This document shows, piece by piece, positions 23,145 to 31,085 of a DNA stretch of 32,756 nucleotides. Position 1 is the first letter of the stretch; every line of letters starts with the position of its first letter. The notes beneath the pieces are model-generated. The model saw only the letters and a list, made by a program, of their open reading frames with translations, was not told the origin of the DNA and searched no databases. Origin of the DNA: Lawsonibacter sp. GTDB lineage: Bacteria > Bacillota > Clostridia > Oscillospirales > Oscillospiraceae. The stretch is from positions 1-32,756 of the forward strand of contig JAAWSG010000024.1 in NCBI GenBank assembly GCA_022801435.1, in the 5' to 3' direction. A program made the position numbers and the translations under genes.

Positions 23145-24704
23145 TTAATAGTGCAGCTGCCACATCTCAATGATGGACTCGCCGCTGAGTTCCACGCCCT
23201 GGAGGTCAGCGCGGGTCAGGCAGAACGCGCTGGGAACGTACAGGGGACACCAGGGGGCCTCGTCCGCCAGGAAGGTGACCGCCTCGTTGTAGTAGCCCTC
23301 CCGTTCAGCGTCGTCATAGGTGTTGCGGGCCTTGGTGAACAAATCGTCCAGCTTGGGGTCAAAGTAGTGGGTGAAGTTCATGCCGCCGATGGCCGCCTCA
23401 GTGAACAGGCGGGGCAGCACCAGGTCGGCATCCGCCATAGCGCCCCAGGACCCGGCGAACATGGGGACCTGATGGTTTGTGATCATGGACAGGCGGACGC
23501 TGGAGTCATAGGTCTCAATGTTGGCGGTGATGCCCACTTCGGCCAAGAACATCTGAACGATCTCGGCCACCCGCTTGCCCAGGTCGTTGAAGGCCATCAG
23601 CTTGGTCTCGAAGCCATTGGGGTAGCCCGCCTGGGTCAGCAGCTCCTTGGCCTTCTCGGGATCATAGGTATAGTTGGAGGGATTTTCCAGGTGGCCGTTG
23701 GTGGAGGGAGGCAGCACCCCATAGGCGGGGGAGCCCAGCCCCTCGGCCACCACGGTGATGACATCCTCCCGGTTGATGGCGTAGCACAGGGCCTGCCGGA
23801 CCAGCTTGTTGTCAAAGGGGGCCATGGTGGTGTCCACGCCGATGTACTGGGTGACCGTGCCGCTGTGCTCGTGGATCTTCAGGTTGGAGTCCTTGCTGGC
23901 GCGGTCGTAGTCGGCGGTGGCGAAGGAGAAGTTCACGTCCGCCTCGCCGGTCTCCACCAGGACGGTGCGGCTGCTGGCCTCGGGGACATAGCGGAAGGTG
24001 CACTGGGCCTGGGTGTTGGGGTCGGCGTAGGTGTCGTTCTTGACCACCTTGACGCTCTCGCCCACCTTGCGCTCCTCCAGCTTGAAGGGGCCGGAGCACA
24101 CGGGATTGCTCCAGTCGCCGGTGGACAGGGCCTGCTCCACATAGGCTTTGGGCAGGATGCCCGTGCCGGGGTGGGACAGGGCCAGCTTGATGGAGGGGGA
24201 GGGGCCGGTGGTGGTGATGCGGAAGGTGGACGCGTCCACGACCTCAAAAGCCTCCACAGTGGCCAGCAGGGTGGAGAAGTTGGGGCTCTCCAGGGCGCGG
24301 TTCAGGGTAAAGACCACGTCCTCGGTGGTGATGTCGCTTCCGTCGGTGAATTTGAAGCCGTCCTTGATGGTGATCTGGATCTCGGTGTCCGAGATGACGT
24401 TGAAGTCTTGGGCCAGGCACTCATACAGCTCGGCGTTGGTGTCCTCCAGATACAGGCGGACATACATCATGTTGGTGATCGCCTGGGTATTCATGGCGGA
24501 GGTGGAGATGGGGTCGAAGGTCTCGATCTCCTCCGGCATACAGATGACCAGGTCCTTCCGGTTCGAGGTGTCCACCGTGGTCCCGCTGGTGGAGGGGTTC
24601 GCGCCGCCGTTGGACTTGGAGCTGTTTCCGTCTCCGCCGCCGCAGCCGGCCAGCAGGGACAGGCTCATGGCGGTGACCAGGAGCAGGCTGAGTACTTTCT
24701 TCAT
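23145..24704 (-). CDS. Oligopeptide ABC transporter substrate-binding lipoprotein
   Basis: Extracytoplasmic binding protein of 519 residues, lipid-anchored: the signal ends SLLAGC, followed by a Gly/Ser/Asn linker. SBP_bac_5 motifs include FDPISTSAMNTQAITNMMY, DGFKFTDGSDITTEDVVFTLNRAL, PVCSGPFKLEER and LVRQALCYAINREDVITVVAEGLG. Its ligand is not readable, but the adjacent M20 peptidase and cysteine desulfidase genes argue for small peptides. The ATG is 7 nt after GGAGG. It lies 79 nt after the peptidase gene with no terminator between, so it is probably in the same transcript. Confidence 0.94.
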   Translation of the reverse strand: MKKVLSLLLVTAMSLSLLAGCGGGDGNSSKSNGGANPSTSGTTVDTSNRKDLVICMPEEIETFDPISTSAMNTQAITNMMYVRLYLEDTNAELYECLAQDFNVISDTEIQITIKDGFKFTDGSDITTEDVVFTLNRALESPNFSTLLATVEAFEVVDASTFRITTTGPSPSIKLALSHPGTGILPKAYVEQALSTGDWSNPVCSGPFKLEERKVGESVKVVKNDTYADPNTQAQCTFRYVPEASSRTVLVETGEADVNFSFATADYDRASKDSNLKIHEHSGTVTQYIGVDTTMAPFDNKLVRQALCYAINREDVITVVAEGLGSPAYGVLPPSTNGHLENPSNYTYDPEKAKELLTQAGYPNGFETKLMAFNDLGKRVAEIVQMFLAEVGITANIETYDSSVRLSMITNHQVPMFAGSWGAMADADLVLPRLFTEAAIGGMNFTHYFDPKLDDLFTKARNTYDDAEREGYYNEAVTFLADEAPWCPLYVPSAFCLTRADLQGVELSGESIIEMWQLHY

Positions 24705-24783
24705 TCGTTTTCCTCCTTATAACATGTGGTGGGTGCTTATTGTACACGTCCCGGTTCCTCCTCCGGGGCGAAATACACGGATG

Positions 24784-25917
24784 TCAGCGCTGGTCCGCCA
24801 GCTCCTCCAGCACGGCGCACAGCAGCTGCACGCAGGGCTGGATGGTGTCGATGATGCTGAACTCCTTCTCGCTGTGGTCCAGCGCGCCGTGGGGGCCCAT
24901 GCCGTCGCTGCACACCCCGCCGCACTGGGACAGGTGGTTGGCGTCGGACAGACCTCCCCGGTCCTTCTGCTCAAACTCGATGCCCAGCTTTTGGGCGGTG
25001 GACTCCAGACGGGCGATGTGCTCCACCGTGGCGGGGGTCTTGGTCCAGGCGGTCATGGACTCGTGCTGGACCACCTCCACCGTGACCCCGGGGACGAAGG
25101 GGTCCCCCTGGAGCAGGGCGTCCACCTCCCGGGTGAGGCGCTCCCGCTCGGAGTCCTTTTTGAAGCGCATCTCCACCCAGAGCTCGGCGGAGTCGGCCAC
25201 CACGTTGGCGGCGATGCCCCCCTTGGCGACCCCCGCGTTGACGGTGGTGTCCTCCTCCCGGCTGGCCAGACCCATGAGCTTGACGATGTAGTGCCCCATC
25301 TCCAGCACGGCGGAGGCGTTCTCCCGCTCAAACATAAACCCGGCGTGGGCGGCCTGCCCGTGGAAGCGGAGCACATAGCTCATCCGTCCCTTCCGGGCGA
25401 AGCAGTGGCGGTTGTGCTCCCCGCAGGACTCCATCACATAGACAAAATCGCTGCGCCGGCCGATCTCGTCCAGCTTCTCCCGGGAGTAGATGCTGCCGAT
25501 CTCCTCGTCCGGGTTGTAGGCCATGCAGATGTTCAGCTTTTCCAAGGTCTCCGGGCTGAGGTGCTTGGCTACCTGGAGCATGGCCACGTCGCCGTTTTTC
25601 ATATCCCCTACCCCGGGGCCGTAGGCGTTGACCCCGTCCTGGGAGAAGGGGCGCTGGGCCGCCGTGCCCTTGGGGAAGACGGTGTCCATGTGGCCCACAA
25701 ACATCACATCGTAGTGCTCCGCGGGCCGGTTGCTGATCTCCAGCAGGTTCCCAGTCTCGGGCCCCAGGTCGTGGCGCTGGATGTGCCAGCCCAGCTCCCG
25801 ATACCAGGTCTCCAGCTGGTCCGCTACCCGGTTGATGCCCGCAGGGTCATAGGAGCCGCTGTCAATGTTGACCAGGGCCGCCAGCTGTGCCAAATATTCC
25901 TCGCGATCTACCGTCAA
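24784..25917 (-). CDS. M20-family metallopeptidase (CPG2-like)
   Basis: Predicted cytosolic di-zinc peptidase of 377 residues, related to glutamate carboxypeptidase and aminoacyl-dipeptidases. Metal and catalytic motifs are FVGHMDTVF (H76, D78), GPGVGDMKNG (bridging D105), NPDEEIGS (E138 and E139) and a late GPHGALDHSEKE. The inserted dimerisation domain starts near FHGQAAHAGF. The likely start is TTG at 25917, ten bases after GGGAGG, since no ATG or GTG is suitably placed. It lies between the cysteine desulfidase and the peptide transporter and probably cleaves the imported peptides. The substrate range is unknown. Confidence 0.92.
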   Translation of the reverse strand: MTVDREEYLAQLAALVNIDSGSYDPAGINRVADQLETWYRELGWHIQRHDLGPETGNLLEISNRPAEHYDVMFVGHMDTVFPKGTAAQRPFSQDGVNAYGPGVGDMKNGDVAMLQVAKHLSPETLEKLNICMAYNPDEEIGSIYSREKLDEIGRRSDFVYVMESCGEHNRHCFARKGRMSYVLRFHGQAAHAGFMFERENASAVLEMGHYIVKLMGLASREEDTTVNAGVAKGGIAANVVADSAELWVEMRFKKDSERERLTREVDALLQGDPFVPGVTVEVVQHESMTAWTKTPATVEHIARLESTAQKLGIEFEQKDRGGLSDANHLSQCGGVCSDGMGPHGALDHSEKEFSIIDTIQPCVQLLCAVLEELADQR

Positions 25918-25944
25918 AATAATCGACCTCCCTTTTCCGGCTGT

Positions 25945-27222
25945 TCAGCCCAGCATGATTTTGATGATCTCCTTATCGGTCTCCCGCATTCCCTCCCGGG
26001 CCAGGCGGCCGACGTTGGTGATGGTGTTCTCCACCCCCTTGGAGACAATGCCGTCCCCGCCCCAGAACTGCTGGCCGGCCTTGTACATCTGGTAGCCCAG
26101 GATGCCGGCGTCCACCGCGGCGGCGATCTTGGCCGCGCAGGAGGCCTTGGCCCCGTCGCACACCACGCCGGAGACGATGGCCAGGGCGTTGACCACGGTG
26201 TGGGCGATCTCCTCATAGCCGCCGCCGTTGAGGTAGGCGATGGCCGCCCCCGCCCCGCAGCCGGCGCTCACCGCTCCGCAGTAGGCGGACAGCCGGCCGA
26301 TGCCCGACTTCTGGTGGGCGGTAATCAGGTCGGAGAGGACCACCGCCCGGAGAATTTTGTCCTCGCTCACCTCCAGCTCCTTGGCGTAGACGATGACGGG
26401 GACGCTGGCGGTGATGCCCTGGTTGCCGCTGCCCGAGACGATCACCACCGGCAGCTCACAGCCGTTCATCCGGGCGTCCGACCCGGCGGCGGCGTAGGCC
26501 CGGGCTCTGGCCTTCACATCGCTGCCGTAGTTCTGGAGGATGACGCTGCCGATGTTGGCCCCGTAGTTTCCCCGGAGCCCCTCCTGAGAGATGGCCCAGT
26601 TGTAGTCGATCTGCCGCTGGACCGGGCCGCGCACGTCATCCAGGTCCACCGTCTCGGCGAAGTCCAGGATGCCCTTGATGGACAGCAGGCTCTTTTCGTC
26701 ATAAGGGCTCTCCATTTCGGCCTCCTGCTCCTTCTTCTGGAGGAGGACCTGGCCGCTGCGCTCCTTGAGCACCACGTTGGTGTGGTAGCCGGTGATGACG
26801 GTTTTGCCGTACTCCTCGCCGGCATAGGCGGTGACGCCGATGTAAAAGATCTGGTCGGAGTCGGCCAGCTCCACCTGGACCGGGCACTCCTGGAGGAAGG
26901 CGCTGATCTGGGCCTGCTGCTCCGGGGTGACGCTGGCGATGACCTCCAGCTCCTTCTCCGCGTCCCCGGCCACCACTCCGGCGGCGGCTGCGGCTGCGGT
27001 GCCCCGCTGGCCTCCGGTGTTGGGGACCACGACGCTCTTTACATTTTTCAGGATGTTGCCGCTGACATGGATGACCAGCCGGTCAGGGCGTTTGCCCAGG
27101 ATGTCCCGGGCCAGGGCGGCGGCGTAGGCCACGGCGATGGGCTCGGTACAGCCCATGGCGGGCAGGAGCTCCTCCTCCAGGATGTGGACATAGGCCTGAT
27201 AGCGGGGGTCGGTTTTGTTCAT
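25945..27222 (-). CDS. cyuA: L-cysteine desulfidase (CyuA/UPF0597 family)
   Basis: Iron-sulfur enzyme breaking L-cysteine into pyruvate, ammonia and hydrogen sulfide without PLP. The 425-residue protein begins with LLPAMGCTEPIAVAYAAALA; C25 corresponds to the proposed catalytic cysteine. C315, C355 and C362 have the same spacing (40 and 7) as the cluster ligands recalled for the Methanocaldococcus enzyme (C282, C322, C329). Glycine-rich motifs NTGGQRG, SGSGNQGI and GGGYEEIAHTVVNALAI are present. AGGAGG precedes the ATG. It is the first gene of a seven-gene minus-strand operon with an M20 peptidase and a peptide transporter. The same family includes serine dehydratase-like members, so cysteine as substrate is likely but not proven. 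Confidence 0.9.
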   Translation of the reverse strand: MNKTDPRYQAYVHILEEELLPAMGCTEPIAVAYAAALARDILGKRPDRLVIHVSGNILKNVKSVVVPNTGGQRGTAAAAAAGVVAGDAEKELEVIASVTPEQQAQISAFLQECPVQVELADSDQIFYIGVTAYAGEEYGKTVITGYHTNVVLKERSGQVLLQKKEQEAEMESPYDEKSLLSIKGILDFAETVDLDDVRGPVQRQIDYNWAISQEGLRGNYGANIGSVILQNYGSDVKARARAYAAAGSDARMNGCELPVVIVSGSGNQGITASVPVIVYAKELEVSEDKILRAVVLSDLITAHQKSGIGRLSAYCGAVSAGCGAGAAIAYLNGGGYEEIAHTVVNALAIVSGVVCDGAKASCAAKIAAAVDAGILGYQMYKAGQQFWGGDGIVSKGVENTITNVGRLAREGMRETDKEIIKIMLG

Positions 27223-27275
27223 AGCTGCCTCCTGTTTTACAGAAAATGGATGCCCGAGGGGAATTTTTATACTGT

Positions 27276-27305
27276 CTGAGCGGCGCTCAGCCGGCAGGCC
27301 CTGAG
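27276..27305 (-). promoter_or_regulatory. Alternative hairpins in the cyuA leader
   Basis: In the minus-strand RNA, CTCAG (27305-27301) can pair with CTGAG (27290-27286), and that same CTGAGC can instead pair with GCTCAG (27281-27276). The two stems exclude each other, as in attenuators, but no T-run follows, so a regulatory role is speculative. Confidence 0.3.
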
Positions 27306-27329
27306 GCTTTTTTCTAGACGTTTAGCGAT

Positions 27330-27338
27330 ATTATACCA
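27330..27338 (-). promoter_or_regulatory. Extended -10 promoter of the cyuA-peptidase-opp operon
   Basis: On the minus strand TGG followed by TATAAT (27335-27330) is a perfect extended -10 element. No good -35 is seen at 16-18 nt upstream, as often with extended -10 promoters. The leader to cyuA is about 100 nt. Confidence 0.7.
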
Positions 27339-27634
27339 CAAGACAGTTATAAAGTACAGACTTTTTTACAATCATTATAAAAAATGGGGCTGCTGCGGAG
27401 CTTCTTTCGGGGGAGCGCTGGATGTCCAGACCGAGAATTTACCCGAAAAAAATTTGAGATTCCTGATTTGATGCACAAAATCAGACAAAACGGGACGGGA
27501 AAACAGGACAAACCTCCCAAAGAAAAAATTTTTGGGGGAGAACCCTTGACAAAGTTATTATATAACATTATATTATGAGTAAGCCCGGGCCGGGTACAGG
27601 GGCCGGCCAAGCTTCAACACAGGAGGTTATGAAG
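27339..27634. other. Divergent control region between cyuA and the fructosamine-type operon
   Basis: About 300 nt without a gene, clearly AT-richer than its surroundings. It holds the cyuA promoter at the left edge and the PfkB-kinase promoter at 27546-27574. A dyad, CTCCCAAA (27514-27521) against TTTGGGGGAG (27531-27540), abuts the -35. An AT-rich imperfect palindrome of TATTATATAA and TTATATTATG, centred near 27567, overlaps the spacer and -10. Either could be the operator of the GntR regulator encoded downstream. Nothing coding is seen. Confidence 0.5.
27546..27574 (+). promoter_or_regulatory. Sigma-A promoter of the PfkB-SIS-GntR operon
   Basis: TTGACA (27546-27551), 17-nt spacer, TATATT (27569-27574). 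It lies 60 nt before the kinase start and is overlapped by an AT-rich palindrome suited to repressor binding. Confidence 0.88.
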
Positions 27635-28510
27635 ATGAGAGTCATCGGGATCGGGGACAATGTCTGTGACAAATATGTCCATCAGAGCACCATGTACCCC
27701 GGCGGTCAGGCGCTGAACTTCGCTGTATACGCCCGGATGCTGGGGGTTGAGTCCGCCTATCTGGGGGTGTTCGGCAGCGATGAGGTTGCCGCCCACGTTC
27801 GGCAGACCCTGGACAGGCGGGGAGTGGACCGGAGCCGCTGCCGGCAGTACGAGGGGGAGAACGGCTGTGCCCGGGTCAGCCTGGTCAACGGGGACCGGGT
27901 CTTTCTGGGCAGCAACCGGGGCGGGGTCCTGCGGGAGCACCCCCTGGAGCTGGACGGGGAGGACCTGGCGTACATCGGAGGCTTCGACCTGTGCCACACC
28001 ACCAACAACAGCTATATGGACGAGCAGCTCCCACGGCTGAGGGAGGCGGGCGTCCCAGTCTCCTACGACTTCTCGGGCCAGTGGACGGACGAGGCGCGGG
28101 TGGAGCGGGTGGCGCCCCATGTGGATTACGCCTTCCTCTCCTGCGGCTCTGTTTCCCTGGAGCAGGCTCAGGACATCTGCCGCCGGATGCAGGGCGCCGG
28201 GGCGGGGATGGTAATCGCCACCCGGGGCAGCGAGGGGGCGGTCCTCTTTGACGGGCAGGATTTCTATCTCCGGCCCCCCCAGCTGGTGGAGGCGGTGGAC
28301 ACCCTGGGGGCGGGGGACTCCTTCGCCACCGCGTTCCTGCTCTCCTGGCGGGCCGGCCAGCTGGAGCACGGGGAGGATATGGACTCCGCCCTGCGCGCCC
28401 GTCTGCTGGAGGGGGCCCTGGAGCGGGCCGCCGGCTTCTCCGCCCAGACCTGCCTGGTCTGCGGCGCCTTTGGGGAGGGGAAGGCCTATGACCCGGAGCA
28501 GGACGGATAA
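27635..28510 (+). CDS. frlD: PfkB-family sugar kinase, fructosamine (FrlD-like) kinase
   Basis: Ribokinase-fold kinase of 291 residues. It starts with RVIGIGDNVCDKYVH and GGQALNFAVYARMLG (substrate and lid region) and ends with VDTLGAGDSFATAFL, where D228 is the catalytic base. The NVCDKY start and its pairing with a SIS-domain gene match fructoselysine 6-kinase FrlD, which phosphorylates Amadori compounds such as fructose-lysine at C6. The substrate is inferred from the neighbour; other Amadori compounds are possible. ATG 27635 was chosen because AGGAGG (27621-27626) is 8 nt before it; the ATG at 27629 is too close. It is first in an operon with the deglycase, a GntR regulator and a C39-like peptidase. 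Confidence 0.82.
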   Translation: MRVIGIGDNVCDKYVHQSTMYPGGQALNFAVYARMLGVESAYLGVFGSDEVAAHVRQTLDRRGVDRSRCRQYEGENGCARVSLVNGDRVFLGSNRGGVLREHPLELDGEDLAYIGGFDLCHTTNNSYMDEQLPRLREAGVPVSYDFSGQWTDEARVERVAPHVDYAFLSCGSVSLEQAQDICRRMQGAGAGMVIATRGSEGAVLFDGQDFYLRPPQLVEAVDTLGAGDSFATAFLLSWRAGQLEHGEDMDSALRARLLEGALERAAGFSAQTCLVCGAFGEGKAYDPEQDG

Positions 28511-28605
28511 ACAGGATATCTGAGCACGCCATGCAGATTCATTCACACAGCTGCAATCAACAAATCAATCAGGGCGGACACGCCAAAAATTTGGAGGAAT
28601 GTATC

Positions 28606-29583
28606 ATGAACAAGACCGTGAAAGAGATTATCGCCGAGATTAAGGAGAAGACGGACGCCAGGGGTGGGCTGAAGCACGTGTACTTCGTGGCCTGCGGAGG
28701 CTCCAAGGCGGCCATCTTCCCGGGGCTGTACCTGCTCCAGAGCGAGGCCAGGACCTTCTCCGCCACCACCTACACCAGCAACGAGTTCGTCCACGCCACC
28801 CCCAAGGAGCTGGACGGGCGGTGCGTGGCGGTGATCTGCTCCCTGAAAGCCACCGCCGAGACGGTGGAGGCGGTCAAAACAGCCAATCAGGCCGGGGCCC
28901 TCACCATCGCCATGACCGGCTCCATGGAGACCGGCATGGCCCAGGTGGGGCAGTATGTGGTCACCTACTCCAACGGGGACGACCAGGTCTACAGCGACTC
29001 CAACCAGGCCAACTCCCTGCGCATCGGCTTTGAGCTGCTCCACCAGATCGAGGGCTGGGAGCACTACGACAAGGCCATGGAGGCGTACAGCCACATCGAC
29101 CAGATTGTGGCCGAGGGCAAGGAGAGCTGTCTCCCCGCCGCCCGGGCCTGGGCGGAGAAGGTGAAGGACGAGCCTGTCTTCTACGTGCTGGCCTCCGGAC
29201 CCAACTATGGGGTGGCCTACTCCATGTGCTGCTGCCATTTTATGGAGATGCAGTGGAAGCACGCCGTCTGCCTCCACACCGGCGAGTACTTCCACGGCCC
29301 CTTTGAGACCACCGACAAGGCCCTGCCCATGGTCCTGCTCATGAGCGAGGGACGCACTCGGGCTCTGGATGAGCGCTGCCTGAAATTTTTGAACACTTAT
29401 GGGGAAAACTTCATTATCATCGACTTCCAGGAACTGAACAAGGGCCGCATCCACCCCAGCGTGGTGGAGTTCTTCAACCCTGTGGTCATGATTCCCATCG
29501 AGCGGTACTACGTCTCCCAGATGGCGGAGCTCCGGGGCCACTCCATGGACGAGCGCCGCTATATGTGGAAGGTGGAGTATTGA
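28606..29583 (+). CDS. frlB: SIS-domain fructosamine-6-phosphate deglycase (FrlB-like)
   Basis: Isomerase-type enzyme of 325 residues with two SIS domains. FrlB splits fructoselysine 6-phosphate into lysine and glucose 6-phosphate. Visible motifs are HVYFVACGGSKAAIFPGLYLL (first sugar-phosphate site), VICSLKATAETVEAVKTANQAGA, LASGPNYGVAYSMCCCHFMEMQW (second domain) and GEYFHGPFE, which carries the conserved His/Glu region. GGAGG (28593-28597) lies 8 nt before the ATG. It follows the PfkB kinase by 95 nt and is followed by the regulator. Relatives acting on glucoselysine or other Amadori phosphates have similar sequences, so the exact substrate remains open. Confidence 0.84.
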   Translation: MNKTVKEIIAEIKEKTDARGGLKHVYFVACGGSKAAIFPGLYLLQSEARTFSATTYTSNEFVHATPKELDGRCVAVICSLKATAETVEAVKTANQAGALTIAMTGSMETGMAQVGQYVVTYSNGDDQVYSDSNQANSLRIGFELLHQIEGWEHYDKAMEAYSHIDQIVAEGKESCLPAARAWAEKVKDEPVFYVLASGPNYGVAYSMCCCHFMEMQWKHAVCLHTGEYFHGPFETTDKALPMVLLMSEGRTRALDERCLKFLNTYGENFIIIDFQELNKGRIHPSVVEFFNPVVMIPIERYYVSQMAELRGHSMDERRYMWKVEY

Positions 29584-29616
29584 TCCCCTCCAGACCGAGA
29601 AAGTGAGGCGAATTCC

Positions 29617-30348
29617 ATGATACTGGACCCCACCTCCGCCACGCCGCTCTACGTCCAGCTGATGGAGCTGCTGAAGCGGCAGATCATCACCGGAGAACGG
29701 GCCCCCGGCGAGCGCCTGCCCACTGAGGCGGAACTGGCGAAGCAGTTTGGGGTCAGCATCATCACGGTGCGCAGCGCGGTGGGCGGACTGTGCAACCAGG
29801 GCCTGGTGGAGCGCAAGCAGGGCAAGGGGACGTTTGTGAAGAAGCTGAAGCACACCTGGGACACCCGGAGGCTGGACGGCTTCAGCGACTCCTGCCTCCG
29901 CCAGGGGGTCCAGCCGGGCGGGCGTATGCTGGAGAACCGGCAGGTGGAGCTGAGCAACCGGATCGCCGCCAGCCTGAGCCAGCCCGCCGGCTCCCAGGGC
30001 ATCTATATCAGCCGCCTGCGCTTTGCCGACGAGGTCCCGGTGGCCATCGAGAAAAACTACTTCCCCATGCGCTATGCCCTTCTGCTCAGACAGCGGTTTG
30101 ACAACAACTCCCTGTTCCAGTACCTGCGGGAGCAGGAGGGGGTGTCGGTGGCCCGGGCGGACAAACAGATCGAGCTGTGCCGCGCCGCCGCAGAGGAGAC
30201 CCTGCTGCTCCAGGTGGAGACCGGCGTCCCCCTCCTGTTCGTCAGGAGCACCACCTACACCCGCACCGGCGAGCCGCTCTATGTGGGCACGCAGATTATC
30301 AACGGCGACCGCTTCGCCCTCCAGCTCACCCAGTACGCGGACGGCTGA
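29617..30348 (+). CDS. GntR/HutC-family transcriptional regulator with UTRA ligand domain
   Basis: Regulator of 243 residues. The N-terminal winged helix is PLYVQLMELLKRQIITGERAPGERLPTEAELAKQFGVSIITVRSAVGGLCNQGLVERKQGKGTFV, and the UTRA domain from about residue 90 ends with LLFVRSTTYTRTGEPLYVGTQIINGDRFALQL. HutC-type regulators bind a pathway intermediate, usually a sugar phosphate, and release DNA. By position it should control the kinase-deglycase operon, as FrlR does in Enterobacteria. Likely operators are the palindromes around 27514-27574. It starts 33 nt after the deglycase stop. Confidence 0.93.
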   Translation: MILDPTSATPLYVQLMELLKRQIITGERAPGERLPTEAELAKQFGVSIITVRSAVGGLCNQGLVERKQGKGTFVKKLKHTWDTRRLDGFSDSCLRQGVQPGGRMLENRQVELSNRIAASLSQPAGSQGIYISRLRFADEVPVAIEKNYFPMRYALLLRQRFDNNSLFQYLREQEGVSVARADKQIELCRAAAEETLLLQVETGVPLLFVRSTTYTRTGEPLYVGTQIINGDRFALQLTQYADG

Positions 30349-30379
30349 GCCCTGCGCCGGAATTTGGAGGTTTTCTGTT

Positions 30380-30961
30380 ATGAAGTATCTCAACCAGCTG
30401 GAGTACCCCAACCTGCCCTACCCCACCGATACCCGCGCCCCGGACAGCCCCATGAGGCAGGCTTCCATCAAAGAGGCGGGGTGCGGCCTGTGCAGCCTGT
30501 GCATGGTGGTGGACCAGCTGACGATGGAGGAGCTGACCCTGCACCAGTGCATCGACCTGTCCCTGAAGCTGGGGGCCAACTACGCCCCGGGGACGGATAT
30601 GGGAATCATCGGCCCGGTGGTGGCGGAGCGGTACGGGCTGTCCTACGCCGTCACCGACGACTTGCGGACGGCAGTAAAGCACCTCCAGCACGGGGGGAGG
30701 ATCATCGCCAACGTGGGCGGCGACCAGGAGGGGGGCTATACCGGCCTGTTCTCCCACGGCGGGCACTATATCACCCTCATCAGCGCGGACGACAGGGAGT
30801 TTTGTATCCTGGACCCCTCCTGGCGGTACGATAAGTATCAGGAGCCGGGCCGGGAGAACAAGGTCCGCGTGGAGGGCCGGTTCGTCTACTGCCCCCTGGA
30901 GCTGCTGGACCAGGACGCCGCCAGCCGCTCCCCCCGGTACTACCTCTTCGCCCGGAAGTGA
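30380..30961 (+). CDS. C39-like (papain-fold) cysteine peptidase, cytosolic
   Basis: Protein of 193 residues without signal peptide or membrane segment. The layout of a C39-like peptidase is visible: nucleophile C35 in IKEAGCGLCSLCMVV, histidine H129 in SHGGHYITLI, and aspartate D145 in ILDPSWRY. The preceding Gln of the oxyanion hole may be Q27. Such domains usually occur in secreted proteins or bacteriocin exporters, so a free cytosolic version behind a sugar-amine operon is unexpected. It may trim glycated peptides or act on a peptide-like bond, but this is inference. TTTGGAGG (30363-30370) lies 9 nt before the ATG. It is the last gene before a strong terminator. Confidence 0.75.
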   Translation: MKYLNQLEYPNLPYPTDTRAPDSPMRQASIKEAGCGLCSLCMVVDQLTMEELTLHQCIDLSLKLGANYAPGTDMGIIGPVVAERYGLSYAVTDDLRTAVKHLQHGGRIIANVGGDQEGGYTGLFSHGGHYITLISADDREFCILDPSWRYDKYQEPGRENKVRVEGRFVYCPLELLDQDAASRSPRYYLFARK

Positions 30962-30982
30962 CTGCTTTCCTTCAACCCATAC

Positions 30983-31019
30983 AAAACGCGCCGCTTCTCA
31001 CAGGAGCGGCGCGTTTTTC
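30983..31019 (+). terminator. Intrinsic terminator of the fructosamine-type operon
   Basis: AAAACGCGCCGCT (30983-30995) pairs perfectly with AGCGGCGCGTTTT (31005-31017), a 13-bp stem ending in a T-run. The A-run on the other arm could also make it work in reverse. Confidence 0.95.
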
Positions 31020-31085
31020 TCATACGCATAATTTCTTCAAAAACGCGGCACAGCTAAAGCATCTGAGTATAAGGAGCGGATGGAT

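Noticed and set aside
24148-27279. A 1,043-codon open frame on the + strand
   Set aside because: It runs antisense through the binding protein, peptidase and cysteine desulfidase genes, all of which have recognisable motifs. It is a GC-skew shadow frame with no domain of its own.
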